From Callorhinus ursinus (taxonomy: Eukaryota; Chordata; Mammalia; Carnivora; Otariidae), in contig NW_020312775.1 in NCBI RefSeq assembly GCF_003265705.1, positions 2,030,270-2,094,269 on the forward strand: 64,000 bases of DNA, given 5' to 3'. Positions 47,367 through 58,270 of the stretch are shown one piece after another. The stretch's first letter is position 1, and each line of letters starts with the position of its first letter. Below the pieces are notes generated by a model. It had not been told where the DNA came from, ran no database searches, and was given only the letters and a program-made list of their open reading frames with translations. A program made the position numbers and the translations under genes.

Positions 47367-48755
47367 TTATTATTATTATTATTATTATTATGTTCAATTA
47401 GCCAACATATAGTATGTCATTAGTTTTTGATGTAGTGTTCAGAGATTCATTAATTGCATATAACACCCAGTGCTCATCACCACACTTGCCCTCCTTAATA
47501 CCTATCACTCAGTTACCCCATCCCCCCAACTCCCTCCCTTCTGTAACCCTCAGTTTATTTCCTGGAGTCCAGAGTCTCTCATGGTTTGTCTCCCTCTCTG
47601 ATTTCTTCCCATTCAGTTTTCTCTCCCTTTACCTCCACACTATTCCTTATGTTTCACTCACATGTGAGTGAAACCATATGATAGTTGTCTTTCTCTGCTT
47701 GACTTATTTCACTTAACATAATCCCCTCCAGTTCCATCCATGTCAGTGCAAATGGGGGGTATTCATCCTTTCTGATGGCTGAGTAATATTCCATTGTATA
47801 TATGAACCATATCTTCTTTACCCATTCATTTGTTGAAGGATATATCTTCTCCTTCCACAATTTGGATATTGTGGACATTGCTGCTATGAACATTGGGGTG
47901 TATGTGACCTTTCTTTTCACTACATCTGTACCTTTGGGGTAAATACCTAGTAATGAAATTGCTGAGTCATAGGGTAGCTCTATTTTTATGTTTTGAGGAA
48001 CCTCCATTCTGTTTTCCAGAGTGGCTGTACTAGCTTGCATTCCCACCAAAAATTTAAGAGGGTTCGCTTTTCTCCACATCCTCACCAACATTTGTTGTTT
48101 CCTGTCTTGTTAACTTTTGCCATCCTAACTGTGTAATGTGGTATCTCGTTGTGGTTTTGATTGGTATTTCCCTGATGACTAGTGATGTTGAACATTTTTT
48201 TCTGTGTCTGTTAGCCATTTGTATGTCTTCCTTGGAGAAGTGTCTGTTCATGTCTTCTGACCATTTCTTGACTGGATTATTTGGTTTTTGGGTGTTGCAT
48301 TTGAGAAGTTCTTTACAGATCTTGGATACCAGCCCTTTATCTGTAATGTCATTTGCAAATATCTTCTCCCATTCCATGGGTTGCCTCTTAGTTTTGTTGA
48401 CTGTTTCCTTTGCTATGCAAAACCTTTTAATCTTGATGAAGTCCCAAAAGTTCATTTTTTCTTTTGTTTCCCTTGCCTTTAGAGACATGTCTTGAAAGAA
48501 GTCGCTGTGGCCAATGTCAAAGAGGTTACTGCCTATGTTCTTCTCTAGGATTTTGATGGATTCCTGTCTCACGTTGAGGTCTTTCATCCATTTTGAGTTT
48601 ATCATTGTGTATCGTGTAAGACAATGGTCCAGGTTCATTCTTCTATGTGTGGCTGTCCAATTTTCCCAGCAACATTTATTGAAGAGACTGACATTTTTCC
48701 ATTGGATATTCTTTCCTGCTTTGTCAAAGATTAGTTGACCATAGAGTTGAGGGTC

Positions 48756-48805
48756 CATTTCTGGGGTCTCTATTCTGTTCCATTTCTGGGGTCTCTATTC
48801 TGTTC
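48756..48805. repeat. 25-bp perfect tandem duplication inside LINE-1 ORF2
   Basis: The 25-base unit starting CATTTCTGGGGTCTC is repeated without mismatch (48756-48780, 48781-48805). Being 25 bases, it shifts the frame. Confidence 0.93.
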
Positions 48806-49617
48806 CATTGATCTATGCTGTCTTGACAATCACAGCTTTGTAATATAATTTGAAGTCAGGCATTGTGATGCCCCCTGCTTTGATTTTCTTTTTCAACATT
48901 CCCCTGGCGATTTGGGTCTTTTCTCGTTCCATACAAATTTTAGGGTTATTTGTTCTAGTTCTGTGAAAAAATGTCAATGCTATTTTGATAGGGATTGCAG
49001 TGAATGTGTAGATTTCTCTGGGCAGCACAGACTATTTCACAGTGTTTACTCTTCCAATCCAAGTGTATGGAATGTTTTTCCATCTCTTTGTGTCTTCCTC
49101 CATTTCTTTCAAAAGTGTTCTGTAGTTTCTAGAGTACAGATCCTTTACCTCTTTGGTTAGGTTTATTCCTAGGTATCTTATGGTTTTTGGCACTATTGTA
49201 AATGGACTCGATTCGTTAATTTCTCTTTCTTCAGTCACATTGTTAGTGTATAGAAATGCAACTGATTTCTGTGCCTTGATTTTGTATCTTGTGATATTGC
49301 TGAATTGCTATATGAGTTCTAGCAATTTTGGGGTAGAGTCTTTTGGGTTTTCCACATAAAGTATCATGTCATCTGTGAAGAGTGAGAGATTGACTTCTTC
49401 TTTGACAATTTGAATACATTTTATGTCTTTTTGTTGTCTGATTGCTGAGGCTAGGACTTCTATTACTATGTTGAACAAAAGTGATGAGAGTGGGCATCCC
49501 TGTTGTGTTCCTGACCTTAAGGAAAAAGCTCTCAGTTTTTCCCTATTAAGAATGACATTCACTATGGGCTTTCCATGATCGCTTTTATGATATTGAGGTA
49601 TGTTCCCTCTATCCCTA

Positions 49618-49777
49618 TTGCAAGGGTGATTCAACATTTGCAGATCAATGTGATAGATCACATTAACAAAAGAACAGACAAGAACCATATGATCTTCTCA
49701 ACTGATGCAGAAAAAACATTTGACAAAATACAGCATCCTTTCCTGATTAAAACTCTTCAAAATACACAGATAGAGTC
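49618..49777 (+). mobile_element. Inverted 5' segment of the twin-primed LINE-1
   Basis: About 160 bases of ORF2 reverse transcriptase sequence in + orientation, encoding [18 protein letters not shown]. It ends in the same ORF2 region where the adjacent minus-strand part begins, with about 10 bases in common (an ATA..ATAGAG stretch). This reciprocal breakpoint is diagnostic of a 5' inversion. Confidence 0.88.
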
Positions 49778-49849
49778 TCATTGGTTCTTGTTCATCATTC
49801 AAGAAAGTGCCATCACTTTGAAATTTTTCTAAGCATTTGCGTGTGTTTC

Positions 49850-50140
49850 ATCCTCTAACTTACTTCAAGGAACGATTATTTCTTTTCCTCTGTGCTCTTA
49901 TTACTTGGTACGTATTTTGATTACTTACATAACTAAAAGTTATAAACATTATTTCATTGTGTTATCATTGTTTCTTTCAGTCCCTGTTATCTGTTATCCT
50001 TCTCCAAACTCCAACTCCACTCCTAGGCTTTGAGTTCCTTGAGAAAAAATTGGATTCATTTTTTGTAATTCTGGCCCAGTGCTTCTTACATACAAATGTT
50101 TGCTGAAACAAGCAATCAATCAATCAATTAATGAAGGAGA
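49850..50140 (+). mobile_element. L2 LINE 3' end, plus strand
   Basis: Diverged L2 sequence in sense order: 'ctttgagttccttgagaaaa' near 50028, 'ttctggcccagtgcttctta' near 50069. The terminal (AATC)n/AATGAA-type end lies at 50114-50136. The twin-primed L1 landed just upstream. Confidence 0.6.
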
Positions 50141-50539
50141 GTACCAGCTCTAAAATACTGTATACAAATAAGGAATTATTCTGAGTTGTTTCTTCTCCTT
50201 TTCTTTCTGTATACATCCTTTAAAATCTAGTAAGCCATATCATATTAGGCAATTAACACTTTTCTTTGTGTCCTATTCTTTTTTGGTGTACTGTTGATTT
50301 CCTTTTAGATAGCCTCTCACACACTGAGAGATTCCCCTTTAGAATCTCTGACCATGGGTCATACATAATTTATTAAATCCACCCCCGCATTACTTCTTTG
50401 GCTATCAAAAAACCCTAAAAATTTAAGATTATTTTTCCTCCTAAGATTCATTTAAATTTCATTGTACCTAGGTAGTACATTTGGATTTGAAGTACCAAAT
50501 CCTCTATTTCTTTCAGCTTCTGAGTTTCTACTCATTTCT
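50141..50539. other. Intergenic, nothing recognised
   Basis: AT-rich sequence between an L2 relic and an old L1; no gene or repeat could be assigned. Confidence 0.5.
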
Positions 50540-51270
50540 TTTAGTAACCAAATAATATTCCATTGTATAGCTGTACATTTTGTTTTTGTTTATCCATTTG
50601 GGTGTTTTCACCTTTTGGCTATTATAAAAAATGCTGCTATGGGGGCGCCTGGGTGGCTCAGTCGGTTAGGCGACTGCCTTCGGCTCAGGTCATGATCCCG
50701 GAGTCCTGGGATCGAGTCCCACATCAGGCTCCCTGCTCGGCGGGGAGTCTGCTTCTCCCTCTGACCCTCTCCCCTCTCATGCGCTCTCTCTATCTCATTC
50801 TCTCTCTCAAATAAATAAATAAAATCTTTAAAAAACAATGCTGCTATGAACATTTGTGTACATATTTTTATGTGGACATATGTTTTCATTTCTCTTGGGT
50901 ATATATCTATTGGTAGAATTACTGGATGCTAGGCAATTCTATGTTTAATTATTGGAAGAATTACTAAATTATTTTCCACAATAGGTGAACATTTTTACAT
51001 TTCCATCAGCAGTGTATAATAGCTCTATTTTTTTCCCATCCTCTCCAACACTTCTTAGTGCCTGTCTTTTGATTATTGCTATACTAGCAGTTGTAAAGCT
51101 GTATATCATTTTGATTTGAATTTGCATTTCTCTTGCAGCTAATAATGTTTAACCTCTTTTCATATGGATATTGGACATTTTTGTATCTTCTTTGGGGAAA
51201 GATATATTTATGTTCTCTGCCTTTATTTTCATTGAGAATTGGCTTTGGCTTTATTATTTTTTTCTCCATT
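50540..51270 (-). mobile_element. Old LINE-1, minus strand, part 1 (ORF2 C-terminal end)
   Basis: The + strand shows the reverse complement of ORF2 C-terminal sequence. It has 'ataatattccattgtatagc' at 50548, 'gaacatttgtgtacatattt' after the SINE, and 'tttccatcagcagtgtataa' near 51000. It is interrupted by a SINE at 50642-50836 and by a full-length L1 from 51271, and it resumes at 58271. Confidence 0.82.
50642..50836 (+). mobile_element. CAN SINE with intact A and B boxes and 12-bp TSD
   Basis: A near-consensus young SINE. Pol III box A is TGGCTCAGTCGG at 50654-50665 and box B is GATCGAGTC at 50710-50718. A CT-rich tract and (AAAT)n-A tail follow. AATGCTGCTATG is repeated exactly at 50630-50641 and 50837-50848. 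The host sequence is an old L1. Confidence 0.96.
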
Positions 51271-51711
51271 TTTTTTCATTATGTAAATCACCATACATTA
51301 CATCATTAGTTTTTGATGTAGTGTTCCATGATTCATTGTTTGTGTATAACACCCAGTGCTCCATGCAGTACATGCCCTCTTTAATACCCATCACCAGGCT
51401 AACCCATCATCCCACGCCTTTCCCCTCTAGAACCCTCAGTTTGTTTCTCAGAGTCCATAGTCTCTCATGGTTTTTCTCCCCTCTGATTTCCCCCCCTTAA
51501 TTATTCCCTTCCTGCTATATTCTTCTTCTTTTTTTAACATATAATGTATTATTTGTTTCAGAGGTACAGGTCTGTGAGTCAACAGTCTTACATAATTCAC
51601 AGCGCTCACCATAGCACATACCCTCCCCAATGTCTATCACCCCGCCACCCCATCCCTCCCACCCCACACCACTCAAGCAACCCTCAGTATCTTCCTGAGA
51701 TTAAGAATTCT
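51271..51711 (-). mobile_element. Two-module LINE-1 3' UTR
   Basis: Read on the minus strand, ORF2 is followed by module 1 (~51711-51530), which ends in an A-rich stretch. A ~25-base GAAGAAGAATATAGCAGG spacer comes next. Module 2 (~51500-51285) contains AAACTGAGGGTTCTAGAGGG and ends in its own A-rich tail. Each module alone is the complete 3' UTR of another L1 in this window: module 1 at 23592-23882, module 2 at 60368-~60650. Confidence 0.85.
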
Positions 51712-54700
51712 TCATATCAGCGAGGTCATATGATACATGTCTTTCTCTGATTGACTTATTTCACTCAGCATAATGTACTCCAGTTCCAAACACATTGCAA
51801 ATGGCAAGATTGCATTCCTTTTGATGGCTGAATAATATTCCATTGTATATATATACCACCTCTTCTTTATCCATTCATCTGTTGATGGACATCTTGGCTC
51901 TTTCCATAGTTTGGCTATTGTGGATATTGCTGCTGTAAACATTGGGGTACCCATACCCCTTTGGATCCCAAATTTGTATCTTTGGGGTAAATACCCAGTA
52001 GTGCTATTGCTGGGTCGAATGGTAGCTCTATTTTCAACTTTTTGAGGAAACTCCAAACTGTTTTCCAGAGTGGCTGCACCAGCTTGCATTCCTACCAACG
52101 GTGTAGGAGGGTTCCCCTTTCTCCGCATCCCCGCCAACATCTATCTTTCCTGACTTGTTAATTTTAGCCATTCTGACTGGTGTGAGGTGGTATCTCATTG
52201 AGGTTTTGATTTGGATTTCCCTGATGCCGAGCGATGTTGAGCACTTCTCATGTGTCTGTTGGCCATTTGGATGTCTTCTTTGGAAAAATGTCTGTTCATG
52301 TCTTCTGCCCATTTCTTGATTGGATCATATGTTTTTGGGTGTTGAGTTTAATAAGTTCATTATAGATTTTGGATACTAGCCCTTTAAACTGATATATAGA
52401 TTTTGGATACTAGCCCTTTATCTGATATGTCATTTGCAAATATCTTCTCCCATTCTCTTGGTTGTCTTTTGGTTTTGTTGACTGTTTCTTTTGCTGTGCA
52501 AAAGCTTTTTATCTTGATGAGGTCCCAATAGTTCATTTTTGCTCTTGCTTCCCTTGCCTTTGGCGATGTGTCTAGGAAGAAGTTGCTGCAGCTGAGGTTG
52601 AAGAGGTTGCTGCCTGTGTTCTCCTTTAAGATTTTGATAAAATCCTGTCTCACAATTAGGTCTTTCAACCATTTGGAGTCTATTTTTGTGTGTGGTGTAA
52701 GGAAATGGTCCAGTTTCATTCTTCTGCATGTGGCTGTCCAATTTTCCCAACACCATTTGTTGAAGAGACTGTCTTTTTCCATGGGACATTCTTTCCTGCT
52801 TTGTCAAACATTAGTTGACCATAGAGTTGAGGGTCCATTTCTGGGTGCTCGATTCTGTTCCATTGATCTATGTGTCTATTTTTGTGCCAGTACCATGCTG
52901 TCTTCATGATTACTGCTTTGTAATAGAGCTTGATGTCCGGAGTTGTGATGCCGCCAGCGTTGCTTTTCTTTTTCAACATTCCTCTGGCTATTTGGGGTCT
53001 TTTCTGGTTTCATACAAATTTTAGGATTATTTGTTCCATTTCTGTGAGTAAAGTTGATGGTATTTTGATACGAATTGCATTAAATGTGTAGATTTCTCTA
53101 GGTAGTAGAGACGTTTTCACAATATTTGTTCTTCCAATCCATGATCATGGAACCTTTTTCCATTGCTTTGTGTCTTCCTCGGTCTCTTTCATGAGTATTT
53201 TATAGTTTTCTGAGTACAGATTCTTTGCCTCTTTGCTTAGATTTATTCCTACGTATCTTATGGCTTTGGGTGCAATTGTAAATGGGATTGACTTCTTAAT
53301 TTCTCTTTCTTCGGTCTTGTTGTTGGTGTATAGGAATGCCACTGATTTCTGTGCATTGATTTTATATCCTGCCAATTTACTAGACTCCTGTTTGAGTTCT
53401 AGCAGTTTTGGGGTGGAGTCTTTTGGGTTTTCCACATAAAGTGTCATATCATCTGCAAAGAGTGAGAGTTTGACTTCTCCTTTGCCAATTCGGATGCCCT
53501 TTAATTTCTTTTTGTTGTCTGATCGCTCTGGCTAGGACTTCTAGTACTATGTTGAATAGCAGTGGTGATAGTGGACATCCCTGCCATGGTCCTGACCTTA
53601 GGGGGAAAGTTCTCAGTTTTTCCCCATTGAAAATGATTTTTGCTGTGGGTTTTTCATAGATGGCTTTTATGATATTGAGGTATATACCCTTAATCCCTAT
53701 ACTCTGAAGAGTTTTGATCAAGGAAGGATGCTGTACTTTGTCAAATGCTTTTTCTGCATCTATTGAGAGGATCATATAGTTCTTGTTCTTTCTTTTATTA
53801 ATGTATTGTATCACGTTGATTGATTTACAGATGTTGAACCAACCTTGCAACCCAGGGATAAATCCCACTTGGTCGTGGCGAATAATCCTTTTAATGTACT
53901 GTTGGATCCTATTGGCTAGTATTTTGGTGAGAATTTTTGCATCCGTGTTCATCAAGGATATTGGTCTGTAATTCTCCTTTTTGTTGGGATCTTTGTCTGG
54001 TTTGGGGATCAAGGTAATGGTGGCCTCATAAAACGAGTTTGGAAGTTTTCCTTCCATTTCTATTTTTTGGAACAGTTTCAGAAGAATAGGTATTAATTCT
54101 TCTTGAAATGTTTGGTAGAATTCCCCTGGGAAGTCATCTGGTCCTGGGCTTTTGTTTATTGGGAGATTTTTGATGACTCCTTCAATTTCCTTAGGGGTTA
54201 TGCATCTGTTAGGTTTTCTATTTATTCCTGGTTCAGTTTCGGTAGTTGATACATCTCTAGGAATGCATCCATTTCTTGCAGATTATCTAATTTGCTGCCA
54301 TAGAGTTGTTCATAATATGTTCTTATAATTGTTTGTATTTCTTCAGTGTTGGTTGTGATCTCTCCTCTTTCATTCATGATTTGATTGATTTGGGTCCTTT
54401 CTCTTTTCTTTTTGATAAGTCTGGCCAGGGATTTATCAATCTTGTTAATTCTTTGAAAGAACCTGCTCCTAGTTTTGTTGAACTCTTCTACTGTTCTTTT
54501 GGTTTCTATTTCATTGATTTCTGGCTCTGATCTTTATTATTTCTCTTCTCTTGAAGGGTTTAGGCTTTATTTGCTCTTCTTTCTCCAGCTCCTTTAAGTG
54601 TAGGGTTAGGTTGTGTATTTGAGACCTTTCTTGTTTCTTGAGAAAGGCTTGTATTGCTATATACTTTCCTCTTGGGACCTCCTTTGCTGCATCCCAAAGA

Positions 54701-55557
54701 TTTTGAACAGTTGTGTTTTCATTTTCATTTGTTTCCATGATTTTTTAAAACTCTTCTTTAATTTCCGGGTTGACCCATTCATTCTTTAGTAGGATGCTCT
54801 TTTTCCTCCATGTATTTGTGTTCTTTTCGACTTTCGTCTTGTGATTGAGTTCTAGTTTCAAAGCATTGTGTTCGGAAAATATGCAGGGAATGATCCCAAT
54901 CTTTTGGTACTGGTTGAGACCTGATTTGTGACCTAGGATGTGATCAATTCTGGTGACTGTTCCCTGGGCACTAGAGAAGAATGTGTATTCTGTTGCTTTG
55001 GGATGGAATGTTCTGAATATATCTGTGAAGTCCATGTGTGCCAGTGTGTCATTTAAAGTCTTTATTTCCTTGTTGAGCTTTTGCTTAGATATCTGTCCAT
55101 TTCATTGAGGGGGTTTTAATGTCCCTCACTCGTATTGTATTGTTGTTGATGTGTTTCTTTGCTTTTGTTATTAATTGGCTTATATAATTTGCTGCTCCCA
55201 TGTTAGGGGCATAGATATTTACAATTGTTAGGTCTTCTTGTTGGATAGACCCTTTTAGTATGTTATAGTGTCCTTCCTCATCTCTTATTATAGTCTTTTG
55301 TTTAAAAATCAAATTTGTTTGATAGAAGGATTGCCACCCCAGCTTTCTTTTGGTGTCCATTACCATGGTAAATGGTTCCCCCCCACCACCACTTTCAATC
55401 TGGGAGAGTCTTTGGGTCTAAAATGAGTCTCTTGCAGACAACATATCAATGGGTCTTTTTTTTTTTTAATCCAATCTGATAGCCTGTGTCTTTTGATTGG
55501 GGCATTTAGCCCATTTACATTCAGGGTAACTATTGAAAGATATGATTTTAGTGCCAT
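51712..55557 (-). pseudogene. LINE-1 ORF2 (endonuclease/reverse transcriptase), recently inactivated
   Basis: Starts MALKSYLSIVTLNVNGLNAP at 55557, with endonuclease Asn (NVNGLN) and Glu (LQETHF). A C/G-rich slip near 55378-55390 breaks the frame. Endonuclease continues at 55366-55085 and 55035-54745 (SSAQGTVTRIDHILGHKSGL). The reverse transcriptase is open for 202 codons (54057-53449), and the catalytic F-A-D-D at 53459-53448 is intact. A single extra G in an AAAGGG run near 53500 shifts the frame before it. C-terminal parts are open at 52979-52716 and 52782-52384, and from 52140 to the stop at 51712. A 34-bp duplication at 52361-52427 adds another shift. Confidence 0.94.
52361..52427. repeat. 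34-bp tandem duplication in LINE-1 ORF2
   Basis: The unit starting TATAGATTTTGGATACTAGC occurs at 52361-52394 and 52395-52427, differing only by a few bases near its end. The other L1s have one copy. The length shifts the ORF2 frame. Confidence 0.93.
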
Positions 55558-55639
55558 TGTATTGCCTTTTAAGGTTACTGTTGCTGTATTTTGTCTGTGT
55601 TCCTCTCTAGTCTATGTTACCTTTGGGCTCTCTCTTTGC

Positions 55640-56535
55640 TTAGAGGACCCCTTTCAATATTTCTTGTGGGGCTGGTTTTGTCTTTGCAAATTCCTTTAGT
55701 TTTTGTTTGTCCTGGAAGCTTTTAATCTCTCCTTCTGTTTTCAATGACAACCTAGCTAGATATAGTATTCTTGGCTGCATATTTTTCTCATTTAGTGCTC
55801 TGAATATATCATGCCAGTCCTTTCTGGCCTGCCCAGTCTCTGTGGATAGGCCTGTTGTCAATCTAATGTTTCTACCATTGTAGGTTACAGATCTCTTCTC
55901 CTGACTGCTTTCAGAATTTTCTCTTTGTTTCTGAGGCTCGTAAGTTTTACTATTAGATGTTGGGTTGTTGACCTATTTCTACTGATTTTGAGGGGGGGTT
56001 CTCTGTGCCTCCTGTATTTTGATGCTTGTTTCCTTGCCCAAATTAGGGAAGTTCTCTGCTATAATTTGCTCCAATATACCTTCTGCCCCCCTCTCTCTTT
56101 CTTCTTCTTCTTGGATCCCAATTATTCTAATATTGTTTCATCTTATGGTATCACTTATCTCTCAAATTCTGCCCTTGTGATCCATTAGTTGTTTATCTCT
56201 CTTTTTCTCAGCTTCTTTATTTTCCATCATTTGGTCTTCTGTATCACTGATTCTCTCTTCTGCCTCATTTATCCTAGCCTTTAGAGCCTCCTTTTTTTAT
56301 TGCACCTGATTAATAGCCTTTTTGATTTCGACTTGGTTAGATTTTAGTTCTTTTATTTCTCCAGAAAGGGTTTCTCTAATATCTTCCACGCTTTTTTCAA
56401 GCCGAGCTAGTATCTTTAAAAGCATCTTTCTGAACTCTAGTTCTGACATCTTACTAATGTCTGTATTCATTAGGTCCCTGGCTGTAGGTACTGCCTCTTT
56501 TTCTTTTTTTGAGGTGATTTTTTCTGTCTTTTCCT
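55640..56535 (-). pseudogene. LINE-1 ORF1, start codon lost
   Basis: The C-terminal part is open at 55861-55640 (STETGQARKDWHDIFRALNE, then KNMQPRILYLARLSLKTEGE). RRM and coiled-coil sequence extends to 56535. At the position of the ATG used by the 16.8-kb sister (896 bases from the stop in both), this copy reads AGG (CCT at 56533-56535 on the + strand). Internal stops also exist. It would have encoded the L1 RNA chaperone. Confidence 0.85.
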
Positions 56536-58270
56536 TTTGTCCAGAGGAGAATAGATGAATGAGAGAACAAAATGCTAACAGGGTAACAACGACCCCAGAA
56601 AACTATACACTAAAGAAATCAGAGGAGACCTGATACTGCCAGAAATGAAAGGGAAAGAAAGATAAAAGAATAAAAAAAGAAAAAGGAAAAGATAAAAAAC
56701 AAACACACAAACACACACACACACAAACATAACAAAGAATATGATCAAATATGATCAGTCTGGTGCAGAGATCAGTGCCACACACTAGATTTGAGCATAT
56801 TTTGTTCTCTTAGAAGAACGTGCCTCCCAAAATTTTAAAGAAAAAAGCTTATATATGTACAAAAATATGAGTAAATATGACGAAGCCTGGAATATGACTG
56901 TAATGATGAAAATTATAAAAGAGTTTATAAAAGGAATTGATAAGGTAAGGTTTTGGTGGTCTAACAGACCAAAATATACCCTAAATCTCTAGTGTATGGA
57001 TATATATATATATATATATATATACCAAAAATAAGGTTAACTTCTAAAAAGGGATAGAATATGACTCCAAAAATGAAAAATAACAAAGGATTTTTTAAAA
57101 AAGGGATTGATAAGATATTGGTTAAAAAAGGGAAAAAGGAAAATTAAAAAAAAAAGAAAATTATAAAAATTAACTTTGAAAGACTATGGAATCATGTGCA
57201 AAAAGCCGTGATTTCTATGTGCAGTATTCCCCTAGTGCTGGATTTCTGCCATTCTTGATGGGTAAACTTGTCTTGGCTGGCTGTTCTTGCTGATCTTCTG
57301 GGGGAGGTGCCTGTTGCAGTGATGCTCAAATGTCTTTGCCGGGGGCAGATTTGCCATGCCCTTGCCGGGGCCAGGCTAATAATCTGTTCAGGTTTGCTCT
57401 CGGGAGCTTTTGTTCCCTGTAATGTTTCTGTACAGCTTTGGAGGACGAGAGTCCTCCAACTGGAAAATGGCGGCCTCCCAATCTCTGCCCTGGAGGAGCT
57501 GAGAACTCGGGGCCCCACTGCTCACTGAGCCCCCAGAGAAAAGCAGTCAATCACTCCCATCTCCTCGGTTTCCTGCCGCACTCCATGCTCACCTGGCTTG
57601 TCACTGAGTGTTTCTATCTCTGACTCATGACCCCGTATGGTGTCTCCAATCCCAGCAGATTCCTGCGGTGTGCTCCCGCACTGCTCCTCCTGGGGGAGGA
57701 AGGGGAGTATCCCCGGACCTGTCACTTTCTGGGTCCCTGCTGGAGGAGCAGTGGCCCGACTGTGCCACGGATCACAGTTTATGGCACCCCTGAGCTGAGA
57801 GCCCACTCCTCGGCTCCGTCTCTGGAGCCAGCTTCCCTGCTCTGGTACCTGGGAGCTCTGCTGCACTCAGGCACCCCTGGTCTTCCTGTGACCCCGAGGG
57901 TCCTGAGACCACACTATCCCAGCAAGGGTTCCACCTCCCGCTTAGCCACTGGAGCGACGTCCCTCAGCAGAGCAGGCTTCTAAATGTTCCAATTTTGTGC
58001 TCTGCTGCTCTATCACTTGCCAATAGCGGCTGATGGAGGCCCCCTTACCCGCCGTCTATCTTCCCAATTATCATTTTGGATTCACTTCTCCACACGTCCT
58101 ACTTTCCAGAAAGTGGTCACTTTTCTGTTCAGAGTGTTGCTGCTATTCTTTTCCTCCATCTCCCGTTGAGTTCGTAGGTGTTCAGAATGATTTGATCCCT
58201 ATCTAGCTGAATTCCTGGGACCAGACAAAATTTAGGTCTCCTACTCCTCCACCATCTTGCTCCTCTCTCT
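56536..58270 (-). promoter_or_regulatory. LINE-1 5' UTR with monomers, one partly inverted
   Basis: A 1735-base 5' UTR with the same plan as at 16811-18565. A GC-rich part spans ~57240-58000 and two AT-rich monomer copies span ~56745-57190. Inside the second monomer, 56961-57000 is in the opposite orientation to its surroundings, and a (TA)n run (56999-57025) follows. CCATCTTG at 58252-58259 corresponds to the YY1-like site. A (CA)-rich run lies at 56700-56730. Confidence 0.8.
56999..57025. repeat. (TA)n microsatellite at edge of 40-bp inversion
   Basis: About 12 TA dinucleotides directly next to the inverted segment at 56961-57000. The sister 5' UTR has only a short GTATATATA-like tract. 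Confidence 0.93.

Larger units (their letters stand above)
47367..49777 (-). mobile_element. 5'-inverted (twin-primed) LINE-1 with TSD
   Basis: The minus strand carries the 3' tail ((AAT)n, seen as (ATT)n at 47369-47391), 3' UTR, and ORF2 from its C-terminus back to the reverse transcriptase core (F-T-D-D at 49379-49368). This part ends at about 49617, in a [12 protein letters not shown] segment. Directly next to it, 49618-49777 reads on the + strand the ORF2 stretch just upstream of that point ([14 protein letters not shown] near 49720-49760). The 12-bp TSD encloses both parts, so this is one insertion made by twin priming. A 25-bp tandem duplication lies at 48756-48805. Confidence 0.92.
51271..58270 (-). 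mobile_element. Full-length LINE-1, minus strand (7.0 kb), best-preserved copy
   Basis: The minus strand gives 5' UTR (58270-56536), ORF1 (56535-55640), ORF2 (55557-51712) and a two-module 3' UTR with A-rich tail (~51711-51271). The 5' end has AAGATGGT (one change from AAGATGGC). The ORF2 catalytic box is intact. Breaks include a lost ORF1 start, a one-base insertion before the catalytic box and a 34-bp duplication. It sits inside an old minus L1 that continues on both sides. A degenerate T-rich TSD (CCATTTTTTTT / ACCCTTTTTT) is possible. Confidence 0.94.

Noticed and set aside
50642..50836. tRNA-like sequence with A and B boxes
   Set aside because: It is the head of a CAN SINE with tail and TSD, not a functional tRNA gene. 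The same holds for the other eight SINEs.
57627..57983. 118-codon + strand frame rich in Pro, Ser and Leu
   Set aside because: Lies in the GC-rich 5' UTR of the 51-kb L1 on the opposite strand; stops are rare there because of composition, and I saw no equivalent of this particular frame in the 16.8-kb copy.
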